From: Prevotellaceae bacterium
GTDB lineage: Bacteria > Bacteroidota > Bacteroidia > Bacteroidales > Paludibacteraceae
Reading direction: 5' to 3'
Length of the DNA stretch: 38,159 nt
NCBI GenBank assembly: GCA_031271005.1
Contig: JAISWT010000018.1
Span: 1 to 38,159, forward strand
The translations under genes and the position numbers were made by a program. Positions 1 through 9,044 of this stretch are shown here, one piece after another (position 1 is the first letter of the stretch; each line of letters starts with the position of its first letter). The notes beneath the pieces were generated by a model, which did no database searches, was not told where the DNA came from, and was given only the letters and a program-made list of their open reading frames with translations.

Positions 1-1
1 T

Positions 2-166
2 TTTTTGGGTGTCCCATTGAAAAAAAACAGGAAAAAGAGAAGAAATATGGGACGCAAGAAATTAGAACGTCTGTGTGCTGAACAAATCAATTCAATAATA
101 AGAAAGAAACGTGTCAAAGCTAGGAACTGCCGGATATTTTTCATAGCGCCTCAAAAAAAGAATTAA
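2..166 (+). CDS. Possible C-terminal fragment of an upstream gene (partial at left edge)
   Basis: One reading frame is open from the first bases of the window to a TAA at 164-166. It would encode about 54 very basic residues rich in Lys and Arg, including RKKRVKARNC near the end. An internal ATG at 47-49 would give a 39-residue peptide instead. I recognise no family. The open stretch is short and AT-rich, so it may be chance. Sequence to the left of the window would decide it. Confidence 0.22.
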   Translation, partial: FLGVPLKKNRKKRRNMGRKKLERLCAEQINSIIRKKRVKARNCRIFFIAPQKKN

Positions 167-341
167 CCAAAATTCACATTCTTTTTAAAAATAAAAAAAA
201 AGTATTATTTTTGCAAACGAGAGAAACAGGACAATTTCTATTTATTTATTTATGAAACGAACACGATTAACAAAACACACAAGGTTATGATTATGTTGTC
301 GTGTGAGTTCCATCTGACCTTTAAAAATAAAATATAAACAG
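167..341 (+). promoter_or_regulatory. Spacer with a probable promoter for the 342 gene
   Basis: TATTTTTG at 206-213 matches the Bacteroidota -7 element TAnnTTTG and is followed by the usual C. I see no good -33 TTG at the right distance, because the upstream sequence is nearly pure A and T. Transcription from here would give a leader of about 120 nt before the ATG at 342. No other gene or repeat is visible in this stretch. Confidence 0.35.
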
Positions 342-929
342 ATGAAAAAAGCATTTCTAATAATGTGTATTTCAATAATTTATGTTATTGGGAATGCACA
401 AGGCGACAAAAGTAACACCCTTGCCAGCCAACTTTTCAAAAATTTTCACGTCAATTGGACCACTTACAAAACCGATGATTATAAATGGAACCGTTTCGGC
501 TTTGGGAGTGCATACGGACAGAGTTTTACCTTTGAAAAGGACCTGACCTGGAAAGTCGGCTGCGACATCGACTGGGCAAAATATACTCTCAACTATACCG
601 GTAATATCCGCTACGTCAATCAAAAATCGAAGATGCGTACTGCCTCGTTGAGTTTCCCCCTGACTGTTAATTATAAGGCATACAGCACCTTCTGGACGGG
701 AATTAACGTCTACAGCGGTCCCGTATATGAGCAAATCATATATCTTAACACATACAACTTCTTTGAGCCGAACCTTGTTAGCCGCGCACAGTTCGGGTGG
801 ACTGTTGGCACGAACTTTCGCTTTGGCGCAATTTTCAGCATACGGCTTGCATACGTTCATTATTTTACAGGAATGTTTGTAGACGGCACAATGACACGCT
901 CAGGAGTGAGATTCTCTGTCGGCTTTTGA
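342..929 (+). CDS. Small outer-membrane beta-barrel protein, unknown function
   Basis: The protein has 195 residues. Residues 1-19 form a Sec signal peptide (basic MKK, hydrophobic core, cleavage after GNA). The rest alternates polar and aromatic residues in short strands, such as WKVGCDIDWAKYTLNY and RTASLSFPLTVNY, and ends in GVRFSVGF. That terminal aromatic beta-signal is typical of outer-membrane barrels inserted by BAM. The size fits an 8-stranded barrel. I cannot assign a substrate or role. The ATG at 342 lies in the context AAACAGATGAAA, which recurs at 1023 and 23830. The cinA gene follows after a 93-nt spacer with a heptamer repeat and no terminator, so read-through is possible. Confidence 0.7.
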   Translation: MKKAFLIMCISIIYVIGNAQGDKSNTLASQLFKNFHVNWTTYKTDDYKWNRFGFGSAYGQSFTFEKDLTWKVGCDIDWAKYTLNYTGNIRYVNQKSKMRTASLSFPLTVNYKAYSTFWTGINVYSGPVYEQIIYLNTYNFFEPNLVSRAQFGWTVGTNFRFGAIFSIRLAYVHYFTGMFVDGTMTRSGVRFSVGF

Positions 930-973
930 GAGTTTTCTGTTATCAGAATTTTGATTGTACAGAATTAACATAT

Positions 974-1001
974 TATTCACTATTCACTATTCACTATTCA
1001 C
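974..1001. repeat. Heptanucleotide tandem repeat (TATTCAC)x4
   Basis: There are four perfect copies of TATTCAC, 20 bp upstream of the cinA start codon. The unit is the complement-related form of the TGAATAG array at 23412-23495. Confidence 0.9.
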
Positions 1002-1022
1002 TAATCAAAAATCACAAAACAG

Positions 1023-2264
1023 ATGAAAGCGGAAATAATCACAATAGGCGATGAAATACTTACAGGTCAAATTGTTGACACAAACTCGGTGTGGCTTGCA
1101 GCCGAGATGAACAAAGCGGGCTTTGAGCTAGTGCAAATCACTTCCATTGGCGACAGTAAAGAGCAGATTATCAGCGCTTTGGACTGCGCTTTTTCCCGCG
1201 CCGAAGCAGTACTGCTCACAGGCGGAATAGGACCTACCAAAGATGATATTACCAAGCAAACGCTCACCGAATATTTTGACACGCAACTAATTTTCAGCGA
1301 TTCTGTTTATCAAAATATTTTGGAACTTTTCAGCGCCCGCAATTTGGTAATGAACGAACTTACAAAATCGCAGGCGCTTGTACCTGCAAGCGCGGTTATT
1401 TTTCAGAATCGAGCAGGCACAGCGCCGATAATGTGGTTTGAGAGAGGCGGAAAAGTTGCGGTTTCGATGCCGGGCGTGCCGTATGAAATGAAAAACGCTA
1501 TGACTGCCGATGTTTTGCCTCGCTTGAAGCAACAGTTTAACAGTCAGGCAATTGTGCATAAGAATATACTTGTGGGCGGCATTCCCGAATCGCAGTTGGC
1601 ATTGCAAATTGCCGAGTGGGAACAGGCTTTGCCCCCGAATATTCACCTTGCATATTTGCCACACTACGGAATAGTGCAACTGCGTTTGAGCGGGATTTCA
1701 GATGACACGCTTTCGTTGGAATTTGCTATAAATCAGAGAGTTGCCGCATTGACCTCAATTTTAGGGAAATCAATCATTGCTTTTGAGAACTTGCCTGTTG
1801 AGCAGATACTCAGCCGACAGTTGCGCGAGGCGGGCAAAACGCTTTCCGTTGCCGAGAGTTGCACCGGCGGCAATATTGCACACCGAATTACACTGCTCGC
1901 AGGCAGTTCCGATATTTTCAAAGGCGGAGTAATTGCTTATTCCAATGCGTTGAAAGTGAATTTTTTAGGAGTAGATTTTTCGGATATAGAAAATTTTGGC
2001 GCAGTAAGTCGGCAGGTAGTTGAGCAAATGGCGCAAGGCGTTTGCCTGCGAACAGATTCCGACTACGGCATTGCCACATCAGGTATAGCAGGACCGTCCG
2101 GCGGAACGCCCGACAAACCCGTTGGAACAGTTTGGATTGCCGTGTGCAACAGGCGCACAACCCTCAGCAAAATGTTCAGGTTTGGCAACCTGCGCGAGCA
2201 AAACATTGAACGCACTACGCAGATGGCTTTTTTGATGCTGAAAAATTTCATGGAAACAGAATAG
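1023..2264 (+). CDS. cinA: CinA family protein, nicotinamide-nucleotide amidohydrolase
   Basis: The 413-residue length is that of full-length CinA. The N-terminal MoaB/MogA-like (MoCF) domain covers about residues 1-170, with TIGDEILTGQIVDTNS at the start and LLTGGIGPTKDD near residue 65. The C-terminal amidohydrolase (PncC-type) domain covers about residues 255-410 and carries VAESCTGG, GGVIAYSN and the glycine-rich GIAGPSGGTPDKPVGTVW. The C-terminal domain of the family deamidates nicotinamide mononucleotide for pyridine nucleotide salvage. The N-terminal domain of some members hydrolyses ADP-ribose. The older name, competence/damage-inducible protein, does not imply competence here. The protein should be cytoplasmic. 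A strong hairpin terminator follows directly, so the gene appears to end its transcription unit. Confidence 0.95.
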   Translation: MKAEIITIGDEILTGQIVDTNSVWLAAEMNKAGFELVQITSIGDSKEQIISALDCAFSRAEAVLLTGGIGPTKDDITKQTLTEYFDTQLIFSDSVYQNILELFSARNLVMNELTKSQALVPASAVIFQNRAGTAPIMWFERGGKVAVSMPGVPYEMKNAMTADVLPRLKQQFNSQAIVHKNILVGGIPESQLALQIAEWEQALPPNIHLAYLPHYGIVQLRLSGISDDTLSLEFAINQRVAALTSILGKSIIAFENLPVEQILSRQLREAGKTLSVAESCTGGNIAHRITLLAGSSDIFKGGVIAYSNALKVNFLGVDFSDIENFGAVSRQVVEQMAQGVCLRTDSDYGIATSGIAGPSGGTPDKPVGTVWIAVCNRRTTLSKMFRFGNLREQNIERTTQMAFLMLKNFMETE

Positions 2265-2273
2265 CGTTTTTTT

Positions 2274-2305
2274 TGTGTGAAATTTAGAAAATTTCACACA
2301 TTTTT
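2274..2305 (+). terminator. Intrinsic terminator after cinA
   Basis: A perfect 12-bp stem (TGTGTGAAATTT at 2274-2285 and its complement at 2289-2300) with a 3-nt AGA loop is followed by TTTTT. It lies 9 bp past the cinA stop and separates cinA from the six-gene cluster. Confidence 0.88.
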
Positions 2306-2340
2306 CTTCCTGTTAAATTTTTGTAATATATTTTTATTTG

Positions 2341-2375
2341 TTTGTATATAAATTGGTAATTTAACGCTAACTTTG
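2341..2375 (+). promoter_or_regulatory. Probable promoter of the six-gene cluster
   Basis: TTTG at 2341-2344 and TAACTTTG at 2368-2375 match the Bacteroidota -33/-7 elements with a 23-bp spacer, slightly longer than usual. Transcription would start near 2382, leaving a leader of about 87 nt before the ATG at 2469. No further promoter or terminator is evident inside the cluster up to 13529. Confidence 0.55.
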
Positions 2376-2468
2376 TGGCGTAAAATTACATTATTAACAT
2401 TTTTGGAATGGTAGAAATGTATAACAAAGTCTTCGCTTTTTTGTGTAACTCCTTAATTTAAAATATTT

Positions 2469-5159
2469 ATGAGCAATAAAAAACTTTTTGAAATTAGGAA
2501 CATAAAACCACGTTCAATCACAATATGGGTTGTGTTGTTTTTCCTTTTAATTTGCATTCTTATTACGACTTGCGTTTCTAAAAAATCAGGTTTTCTGAAA
2601 TTTCACGACAAAGAGCAGTACAAGCCGCTTAATGAACAGGCAAAAACGCTTAACGATTCAAAAGGAATGTACGCTAAAATCAATTTTATGCTTGCAGAGG
2701 CATTGAAAGAAAAAGAAGGTGGCTACTCAGTTGATAACCTTAATGCCACCGGCGACAGATTGAAATTTTACAGCCCTATGACTGCCGATTACTTGGTTGA
2801 TAAGCAGGAAATTCGCTTGGATGGTTTTATACCGAAAGACAGTATTGAGGCACAGTTTTTTTACAACAGCGCTTTTAAGGGCTTGCTTGACAAACAAAAA
2901 GAGAATAGGAATATGCCGTATTTTAAAATAGAATGGGAAAAAGGGACAAATCCTGCAAAAATAAAATCTATAACTATTGACGAAACTGTTGGCAATATGG
3001 CTCTGCTAAATGATAAATGGCAGGGACAAATAACATTAGACGACCCCTTTTTGCAAATAGATACAAATGTGGTTTACTTGATAAAAGACAATATGCCGAT
3101 ACCGTTGTTTTCAAGCAATTTGCCACTAACAAATTTTACGACAAATCAATTTACAGATGGTGGACATTATACAATTCGCATTGCCCAATGGAACGAAAAA
3201 CTCATTGCTGATTATGAACAGATTTACAAACGATTGAACAGGGGCAATAATTCAAGTCCGCTCGAAATCATATTTAATCAAAATCCTAATCCTAATAGCA
3301 GCATACAACGATTGATGTTTTTGAATACCGGAGAGCATATTTATTTAGCAAACTACAATTTATGGATTCAAATAGGTAATGATACCACTTGGATTAGAAA
3401 CCAACGAAATAATATTGAACTGCCTAACTTTGAAAATGTATTAAAAATCACAGTAAAAAATAGCAGGGGAACTAATGCTGTCAATGCTACATTTTACATT
3501 GCAAAAAATCCGTTTTCAGTTGCCTCAAAGTTGGTAGCCGACAAACGCACGCATATCAATGAAAAATACTGCGACTTGTTTACTCAACAAGAAATATTGC
3601 ATTTAGAAAGCAATATGAAACAAGCAGATGCAACAAATGTACATTTATCTTCTAACATTTTTCTTTCAAAAATACTGGAAGACGCCATTACTCAATATGT
3701 TGATAGTATTTCTTCAATCACTCGTTATCGTTGGAATGATAACGATGAAATTCAAATGAGCGTTTGTTTAATGGATATTGAAACAGGCGAAATAATTGCT
3801 GCCCCTTATTACTCTAACAGGTTTAAGGATAACAATTTAAATGAGATTGCGGAAGTGAAAAATTTCAATCTTGAAAACCACCATATCGGCAGTTCATTCA
3901 AACCATTGCTAACTTTTGCCGCTGCTGCAAAATATCCTAATTTAGAACATTTTATTCTAACAAATGCAAATTTTGTAGATAGCAATTATTGCACCTTACT
4001 TGGCTACACAACCCCCTCATACGGCGCTGATGATGATGGCAATGCAAAAGATCTTTTCTGGGCTGTGGGCAATTACCTGAACAGAAGTTATTTTTTAGGA
4101 CATTCGCACGATAATTACCCCATTGCAATGACAATGCTTGCTCTAACAGAACCCCAAGACCAAAGAATATACAGTTTATTGCGAACACAAAATCGAGATC
4201 AAAATTGGAATGCACAAATAAACAATCTGTATAATCTGCTCGGAAATGAAGGTACTCATATCAAATATAATCCTCGGTTACCCGAAAAGGACAGAGTCAT
4301 TTTTCTAAATGGGGAAAGAAATGCCGAACTCGGCAGTTCCTCATTTGCTTATTTGCTATCAAATTTGTATGATATTCAATCGGAAACACGTATTGACACT
4401 CTGTTTTATTCCGATAAAAAAGTTTGGCAAAAATTAGAGTTTAGAAATAGTTTATTTACCCTGTATCCCGACGAAGTTAATCTGCATTTAGACAAGATTG
4501 GGATAAATAATGATTTTCGCGATTTTCAAACAACAATTTTAGGAGAATACGAAAATAAATGGAATAATGTAAAACTTGCAGAAGCATATTCCCGCCTTTT
4601 GTCGAAAAGAGCAACAGATGCCTCTTTTATTGCAAACTCTGATGTGAGAAACTATCTTTTTGAGAATCCGCAAGCGCTTTTTAATAAAAACAGTAGTGAT
4701 TTTCCTGCATTTACGTCTCAACAACAAATTGAAACTGCGTGGACTAATTTTATGCGAGATTGGCAAAATGCCGTTCAAGCAGGCGGAAAAGGAAATACTT
4801 TAACTCCTGCATACAATAGATTTAGTAATAGTTTTAGTAATGCCAATGAATTGGGAAATTATCATTTCTATTGCAAAACAGGAACACCGGACGAAACGCC
4901 AACTTCAAGTAAGTATATCAATGTGCCAGTAGATGGAGAAGGCAATCGCTATGTTTACAAAGATGAAGGCGTTTTTGTTTTTGGCATTACAAATACAGAT
5001 ACAGAACAGCCGCAAGGAATTGTCGGTGTAGTGTATATCAAACATATTTCAACAAAAAAAGGCGGCAAGGGCGTAGAATCTTCCACTGCCCGTGATTTCC
5101 TCACTGCCGACCTGTACAAAAAAATTATGTTTTACAATAAAACCCGTTTTGAGAGATGA
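2469..5159 (+). CDS. Divergent penicillin-binding-protein-like transpeptidase, membrane-anchored
   Basis: The protein has 896 residues. It has one N-terminal transmembrane anchor (about 18-38), a long extracytoplasmic region, and a PBP-like transpeptidase domain from about residue 425. The domain opens with SVCLMDIETGEIIAAP, like the MDxxTGxILA strand of PBPs. The nucleophile motif SxxK is SSFK at 475-478 inside GSSFKP. The KTG motif is KTGT at 803-806. Between them, VKLAEAYSRLL matches the usual QLAxAY helix. The SxN position best aligns with Y536-L-N538, so its serine seems to be missing. The distance from there to KTGT is about 100 residues longer than usual. By family, it would cross-link or modify peptidoglycan in the periplasm. 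The stop overlaps the start of the SEDS-like gene (ATGA at 5156-5159), as expected for a PBP/SEDS pair. The activity is inference, because one motif is degenerate. Confidence 0.72.
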   Translation: MSNKKLFEIRNIKPRSITIWVVLFFLLICILITTCVSKKSGFLKFHDKEQYKPLNEQAKTLNDSKGMYAKINFMLAEALKEKEGGYSVDNLNATGDRLKFYSPMTADYLVDKQEIRLDGFIPKDSIEAQFFYNSAFKGLLDKQKENRNMPYFKIEWEKGTNPAKIKSITIDETVGNMALLNDKWQGQITLDDPFLQIDTNVVYLIKDNMPIPLFSSNLPLTNFTTNQFTDGGHYTIRIAQWNEKLIADYEQIYKRLNRGNNSSPLEIIFNQNPNPNSSIQRLMFLNTGEHIYLANYNLWIQIGNDTTWIRNQRNNIELPNFENVLKITVKNSRGTNAVNATFYIAKNPFSVASKLVADKRTHINEKYCDLFTQQEILHLESNMKQADATNVHLSSNIFLSKILEDAITQYVDSISSITRYRWNDNDEIQMSVCLMDIETGEIIAAPYYSNRFKDNNLNEIAEVKNFNLENHHIGSSFKPLLTFAAAAKYPNLEHFILTNANFVDSNYCTLLGYTTPSYGADDDGNAKDLFWAVGNYLNRSYFLGHSHDNYPIAMTMLALTEPQDQRIYSLLRTQNRDQNWNAQINNLYNLLGNEGTHIKYNPRLPEKDRVIFLNGERNAELGSSSFAYLLSNLYDIQSETRIDTLFYSDKKVWQKLEFRNSLFTLYPDEVNLHLDKIGINNDFRDFQTTILGEYENKWNNVKLAEAYSRLLSKRATDASFIANSDVRNYLFENPQALFNKNSSDFPAFTSQQQIETAWTNFMRDWQNAVQAGGKGNTLTPAYNRFSNSFSNANELGNYHFYCKTGTPDETPTSSKYINVPVDGEGNRYVYKDEGVFVFGITNTDTEQPQGIVGVVYIKHISTKKGGKGVESSTARDFLTADLYKKIMFYNKTRFER

Positions 5160-7822
5160 AAAAGTTATTATTCATTATAGTTGGAATTACGTTGCTGCTT
5201 TCTTCCTGCAAAGAAGGCGGGTTGAGTCGCGATGCTTTTGTGCTTGATGTACAAACAGTTGCACTCGACGCAAATAATAGTATCTGGTTTGGCGGCAAAC
5301 AAAAAAATATGGTCGGTTGCCACGATATAATAATTGATGCAATGCAGGATTCTGCTCTTGAAATACGCAGAACAGATAGCGGTTTTGTGTGGCATTTGCA
5401 TAAACCCGCTTATGTGAAATTTGATGGTGTAAATAATCCTAATGCTGTTGATTACGATTCTATTTCTACAATCTCTGTTGCAGGAGTAACATTATCAAAA
5501 GAACAAATTGACAATAAACTTGATGAACAAAATCGTTTAAAAAAATTAGATGGTAAAAATTGGCGATACACTTCTTTGTCTGACATTATTAAAATAGTTG
5601 AAAATAGACGGAATCCGCAAATTGATTCTGTTAGGAGCCTGATTGCAATGACTAAAAAAGACAAAAAACTGATTTTATTAGACGAGGGCATAACAGTTAC
5701 AAAAATTAACAGAACAACGATTGATTTTACAAACACAGGAACTATCAATAATAATACAGTAAAAATTGAATTTTTTCGCACTCTTCATTCTTCGTTTTTA
5801 TCGCCAAAAGACAAAGAAAACTATTTGCATTGGAGCGATACTTGCTTTTCCGCTTCCGTAAAATCGTTCTACACGCCTTTTGGTGCAGATGAAATTACTG
5901 TGCAAGCAACAGACAGCAATACTTTGGTCTCTTTCAATAAAATTTTCCGGGCGGTAATTCCTAAAAAAACGATTGACAAAGTGTTTGCCGATAATGACGA
6001 AATTCCAATCTCTGTGCGGCAGTTAATTCACGCAAACACTTACAGCAACGAAGTTTATACAATGGATATGTCTAATTCCGCCTATTTGGAATTAGGTACA
6101 ATAAATCCGAAAGAAGATTACAAGTTTACACCGTCAGAGCAAAATACATTTTTGAAAGATGGAAAATTTGAAAGTTATAATATAGCGGACGGAACATTTT
6201 GGAAAGGATGTTTGTCGTTGGTGTTGGTGTTTTTGTTGGGAATGTTAGTAATTATCTTTGTAACAAGATACGAATATATAAGTGATAATAATAATCCTGA
6301 CAATGACCGTTTTAGATGGTATTTCGCGGTGTTGTATTGCATTTTGTTTTTGCTGTGTATCGGTAGAATATTTATCGGTTACAACCTTTCATTTACACAA
6401 CCGTTTGTCAGTTATGCATTTCCAACAGCCGTAATTGTTTCGCCTTTACTTATGCTCGGCGTATTGATGTTTTGGGTAGTATTTTGGGGAATGGACTTTG
6501 GATTTGAGAATATTTTATTGCTAAAAGACAGGAAAAAATGGTATTATCGCTTGTTATACGTTCCAATAGTTGCACTATTTTTAGTTGCAATATGGATTAT
6601 TTCAGAGTGTTGTCTATCTGATATTTTTGCGTTTTATTGGAATGATTTTGATTGGTTTTCTTTTATATGGTGGGTTAGCGTAAAAAATGTTTCTGTAAAT
6701 GTTTTGACTATAAAATTACTAATTATTGCTGCTTGCGTTTTATCTGTATTATTGCTTGTAAGGAAAGAAATTAGTTATAAGAAACAGCGCTGCAAAGAGT
6801 GGTTGCCTGCAAATTTCACACAGTGGGGAATTATATTTATTTTAATTATCTCTATTTCGTTCTTGTTTATGGGAACTGCTTCTTATTCTGCAGGATTGTT
6901 GTCTATTGCTCTTTTGTTGTTTTGGTTTTTGGGAAAATTTATAGAAACGCAGTTAGAAAAATCATTTAAACATAGAATTGTAAAATGGTTGCTTTCTCTT
7001 ATTCCTATCACTTTTGTTGCTGCTGTTGCTTTTGGAAAAAGCGATTCCGGTTACATAATAAATTTACCGCTTTTCCCAATCATTATGGTTATAGCGCTTG
7101 CATTTTTATATCATTTTTATGGCGTTAAAATTGCCAAATCAATAGGTAGGCGTGAGCGAATTAAAAATACAATTAAAAGTTTATTAATTATTTTCTTGTT
7201 AGCTGGTGGGATTGTAATATATGCTTTTGTTATTTCAAAAAATTACGATCCGTTTTCTTCGGATAGATTAACCGAGCGTTCAGTCGCATATTTTGAATTT
7301 TCAACAATTCAAGAAAAAGGTGTTAGAATTTCGGAAGAAAGAGGACAGTTTTTTGCAATTTTAGCCAAGTACGCTTATCCGTCTGAATATGACTGTTACG
7401 AGCCGATACATTCGGGCATTTCAAACTATATCGACCCTGTGGTAGAAAACGATTTGAGTGTGCCGTTTGGCTTGATTTTTCAGTTTGGGGCAAAATATTG
7501 GTGGTTGTCGTGGTTAATACTTGGGGGATTATGGCTTGCATTATGTTTCTTTGTATTGAAAATGTCAATAATACCGCAAAAGGAAACAGCAAACAGCGAC
7601 AAAGACCCTAAAATTTATTTTTCAAAGTATGGAATGATTCGGATTTTTTGTATGTCAGTTCTCGTTAGTTCAGGCGTGTGGTTGATACTTTCGTATTATG
7701 GCGTTGTGCCATTTACAGGGCGGTTGATTTTTGGTTTGGGACAGGATTCTATTGCCGAAGTGTTTGAAACGTTGTTTTTATTTGCATTTATGGGATTAAT
7801 TGGTAAAACTCAAAATAATTAA
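5156..7822 (+). CDS. Lipoprotein-headed polytopic protein with SEDS (RodA/FtsW)-like C-terminus
   Basis: The protein has 888 residues. The N-terminus is a lipoprotein signal with lipobox LSSC and C18 as the modified cysteine. An extracytoplasmic domain of about 330 residues follows, and from about residue 353 there are roughly 12-13 membrane segments. The C-terminal part resembles SEDS glycosyltransferases: D766 lies in ENDLSVPFGLIFQFG, where RodA/FtsW have HTDFIFAVLAEELG, and GVVPFTG at 849-855, followed by an amphipathic turn and a last helix, matches the GILPVVG/SYGG end of RodA. The usual SYGG residues are not kept. SEDS proteins polymerise lipid II with a class B PBP partner, and such a partner is encoded directly upstream with a 4-nt overlap. 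The lipoprotein plus soluble domain in front of a SEDS-like core is not an arrangement I know. Activity is unproven. Confidence 0.62.
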   Translation: MKKLLFIIVGITLLLSSCKEGGLSRDAFVLDVQTVALDANNSIWFGGKQKNMVGCHDIIIDAMQDSALEIRRTDSGFVWHLHKPAYVKFDGVNNPNAVDYDSISTISVAGVTLSKEQIDNKLDEQNRLKKLDGKNWRYTSLSDIIKIVENRRNPQIDSVRSLIAMTKKDKKLILLDEGITVTKINRTTIDFTNTGTINNNTVKIEFFRTLHSSFLSPKDKENYLHWSDTCFSASVKSFYTPFGADEITVQATDSNTLVSFNKIFRAVIPKKTIDKVFADNDEIPISVRQLIHANTYSNEVYTMDMSNSAYLELGTINPKEDYKFTPSEQNTFLKDGKFESYNIADGTFWKGCLSLVLVFLLGMLVIIFVTRYEYISDNNNPDNDRFRWYFAVLYCILFLLCIGRIFIGYNLSFTQPFVSYAFPTAVIVSPLLMLGVLMFWVVFWGMDFGFENILLLKDRKKWYYRLLYVPIVALFLVAIWIISECCLSDIFAFYWNDFDWFSFIWWVSVKNVSVNVLTIKLLIIAACVLSVLLLVRKEISYKKQRCKEWLPANFTQWGIIFILIISISFLFMGTASYSAGLLSIALLLFWFLGKFIETQLEKSFKHRIVKWLLSLIPITFVAAVAFGKSDSGYIINLPLFPIIMVIALAFLYHFYGVKIAKSIGRRERIKNTIKSLLIIFLLAGGIVIYAFVISKNYDPFSSDRLTERSVAYFEFSTIQEKGVRISEERGQFFAILAKYAYPSEYDCYEPIHSGISNYIDPVVENDLSVPFGLIFQFGAKYWWLSWLILGGLWLALCFFVLKMSIIPQKETANSDKDPKIYFSKYGMIRIFCMSVLVSSGVWLILSYYGVVPFTGRLIFGLGQDSIAEVFETLFLFAFMGLIGKTQNN

Positions 7823-7823
7823 A

Positions 7824-9044
7824 ATGAAACAAGAAACAAAAGATATGATAGAACAGTTTTTTAAATTTCTCGGAAAATTCCTGCTTACACACCTGATTTG
7901 GATTGTGCCTGTAAGCGTGTTGATATTGTGCTATAAACCGGCGCTTTATCCGGTTATAATTTTGCCGTTTTTAATAACATTCGTTTTTTTGTCGTGGGAG
8001 AAGCATAAAAAGGATACCAAAGAAAAAGAGTGGAATGTGCATAAATTGTCAAAACCGCTTGCAGCTGTGTATTACGGAGTAATTCTGCTTTTTTTGACAT
8101 TGACAATGTTTGCCACTTACTTTGGAATGTCGAAAGTGTTTGCATTGGAACAGGACGGTTTTTGGGTGGCAGCAGGTATTTCGTTTGGTGTGCCTTTGGC
8201 GCTTTTCGTCATTATTTTATTTACAAAAGCACGAAAAACGCCTCACTTCTTTATATCCGCATGTGTATTGTATGTGCTGTTTGACGGATTAGTAGCATTA
8301 CCATTTAATTTTCTGTTTTTCTACGACCATTTAACCAAATGCGAAAGAGTAGAAAAATCAGAAGAATATTTCGGAACTGTGATTGACAATTGCGATTCTA
8401 TTATTGCACCAAAAGTGAAACAATGGACTTCTCGTTATGAAAGTTTGACAGATACAACTTTTTATAAAGACATAAATAATCAAAAACTATCACAAGCGAC
8501 TAGTCAAGTAACAGCACAAACTAATCTGATAGAGTTCTCTAAAAACCAAGGCGTATATACAGAAGAAGAGGCTAAGGCAATGAAAAAACAAGTCGGAAAC
8601 ACTGCAATAAAATCGATAGGCAACAATACAAAAGAATCAAAAGAACAAACGGAAAAAGGGAAAAAAGAGGCAAAAGATTCAATGGATTTTTATAATGCTT
8701 TAGACACATTATTGATAAGATGTAAGAATATACAAAACCAGATTGCAAACACGAGCAAATTAGACGAAAAAATACCAAAAGTGGATTCCATACGAACTTT
8801 ATTAAGTGATATTTGTAACGGCAGTAATTCCACTTTTTTAAAATCCAAAGCAAAATCATTGAGAGCCGCAAAGCAATCGTCAATAAATTCTGTAAAAACA
8901 TTATACGAATGGATTTTTGATATTATCAAAGGCAATATCAAAAAAGATATGACTGTCATTATGAGTTTTTCTATTTCTGTGGTTATTGATATTTTGCCTC
9001 TGTTGTTAAGTTTATTATTTATAATGTACAAACGCAATGATTAA
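7824..9044 (+). CDS. Membrane protein with helical soluble domain, unknown function
   Basis: I chose the ATG at 7824, one base after the previous stop. An in-frame TTG at 7800 lies inside the upstream gene and is less likely. The product has 406 residues. About five hydrophobic segments lie in residues 20-165. A polar, Lys/Glu-rich, mostly helical region follows (about 170-365), with YTEEEAKAMKKQ in it. A last membrane segment near 378-400 contains VVIDILPLLLSLLF, and the tail is short and basic. The C-terminal IDxLP-type membrane segment recalls DUF4407-like proteins, but I cannot confirm that family. Its place between the SEDS-like and GTPase-like genes, with overlaps on both sides, suggests a structural or scaffolding subunit of the same membrane complex. 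Confidence 0.6.
   Translation: MKQETKDMIEQFFKFLGKFLLTHLIWIVPVSVLILCYKPALYPVIILPFLITFVFLSWEKHKKDTKEKEWNVHKLSKPLAAVYYGVILLFLTLTMFATYFGMSKVFALEQDGFWVAAGISFGVPLALFVIILFTKARKTPHFFISACVLYVLFDGLVALPFNFLFFYDHLTKCERVEKSEEYFGTVIDNCDSIIAPKVKQWTSRYESLTDTTFYKDINNQKLSQATSQVTAQTNLIEFSKNQGVYTEEEAKAMKKQVGNTAIKSIGNNTKESKEQTEKGKKEAKDSMDFYNALDTLLIRCKNIQNQIANTSKLDEKIPKVDSIRTLLSDICNGSNSTFLKSKAKSLRAAKQSSINSVKTLYEWIFDIIKGNIKKDMTVIMSFSISVVIDILPLLLSLLFIMYKRND

Noticed and set aside
797-1054. 85-codon + frame overlapping the first gene and cinA
   Set aside because: It lies in another frame of the beta-barrel gene, reads through the TATTCAC repeat and ends inside cinA; no family features.
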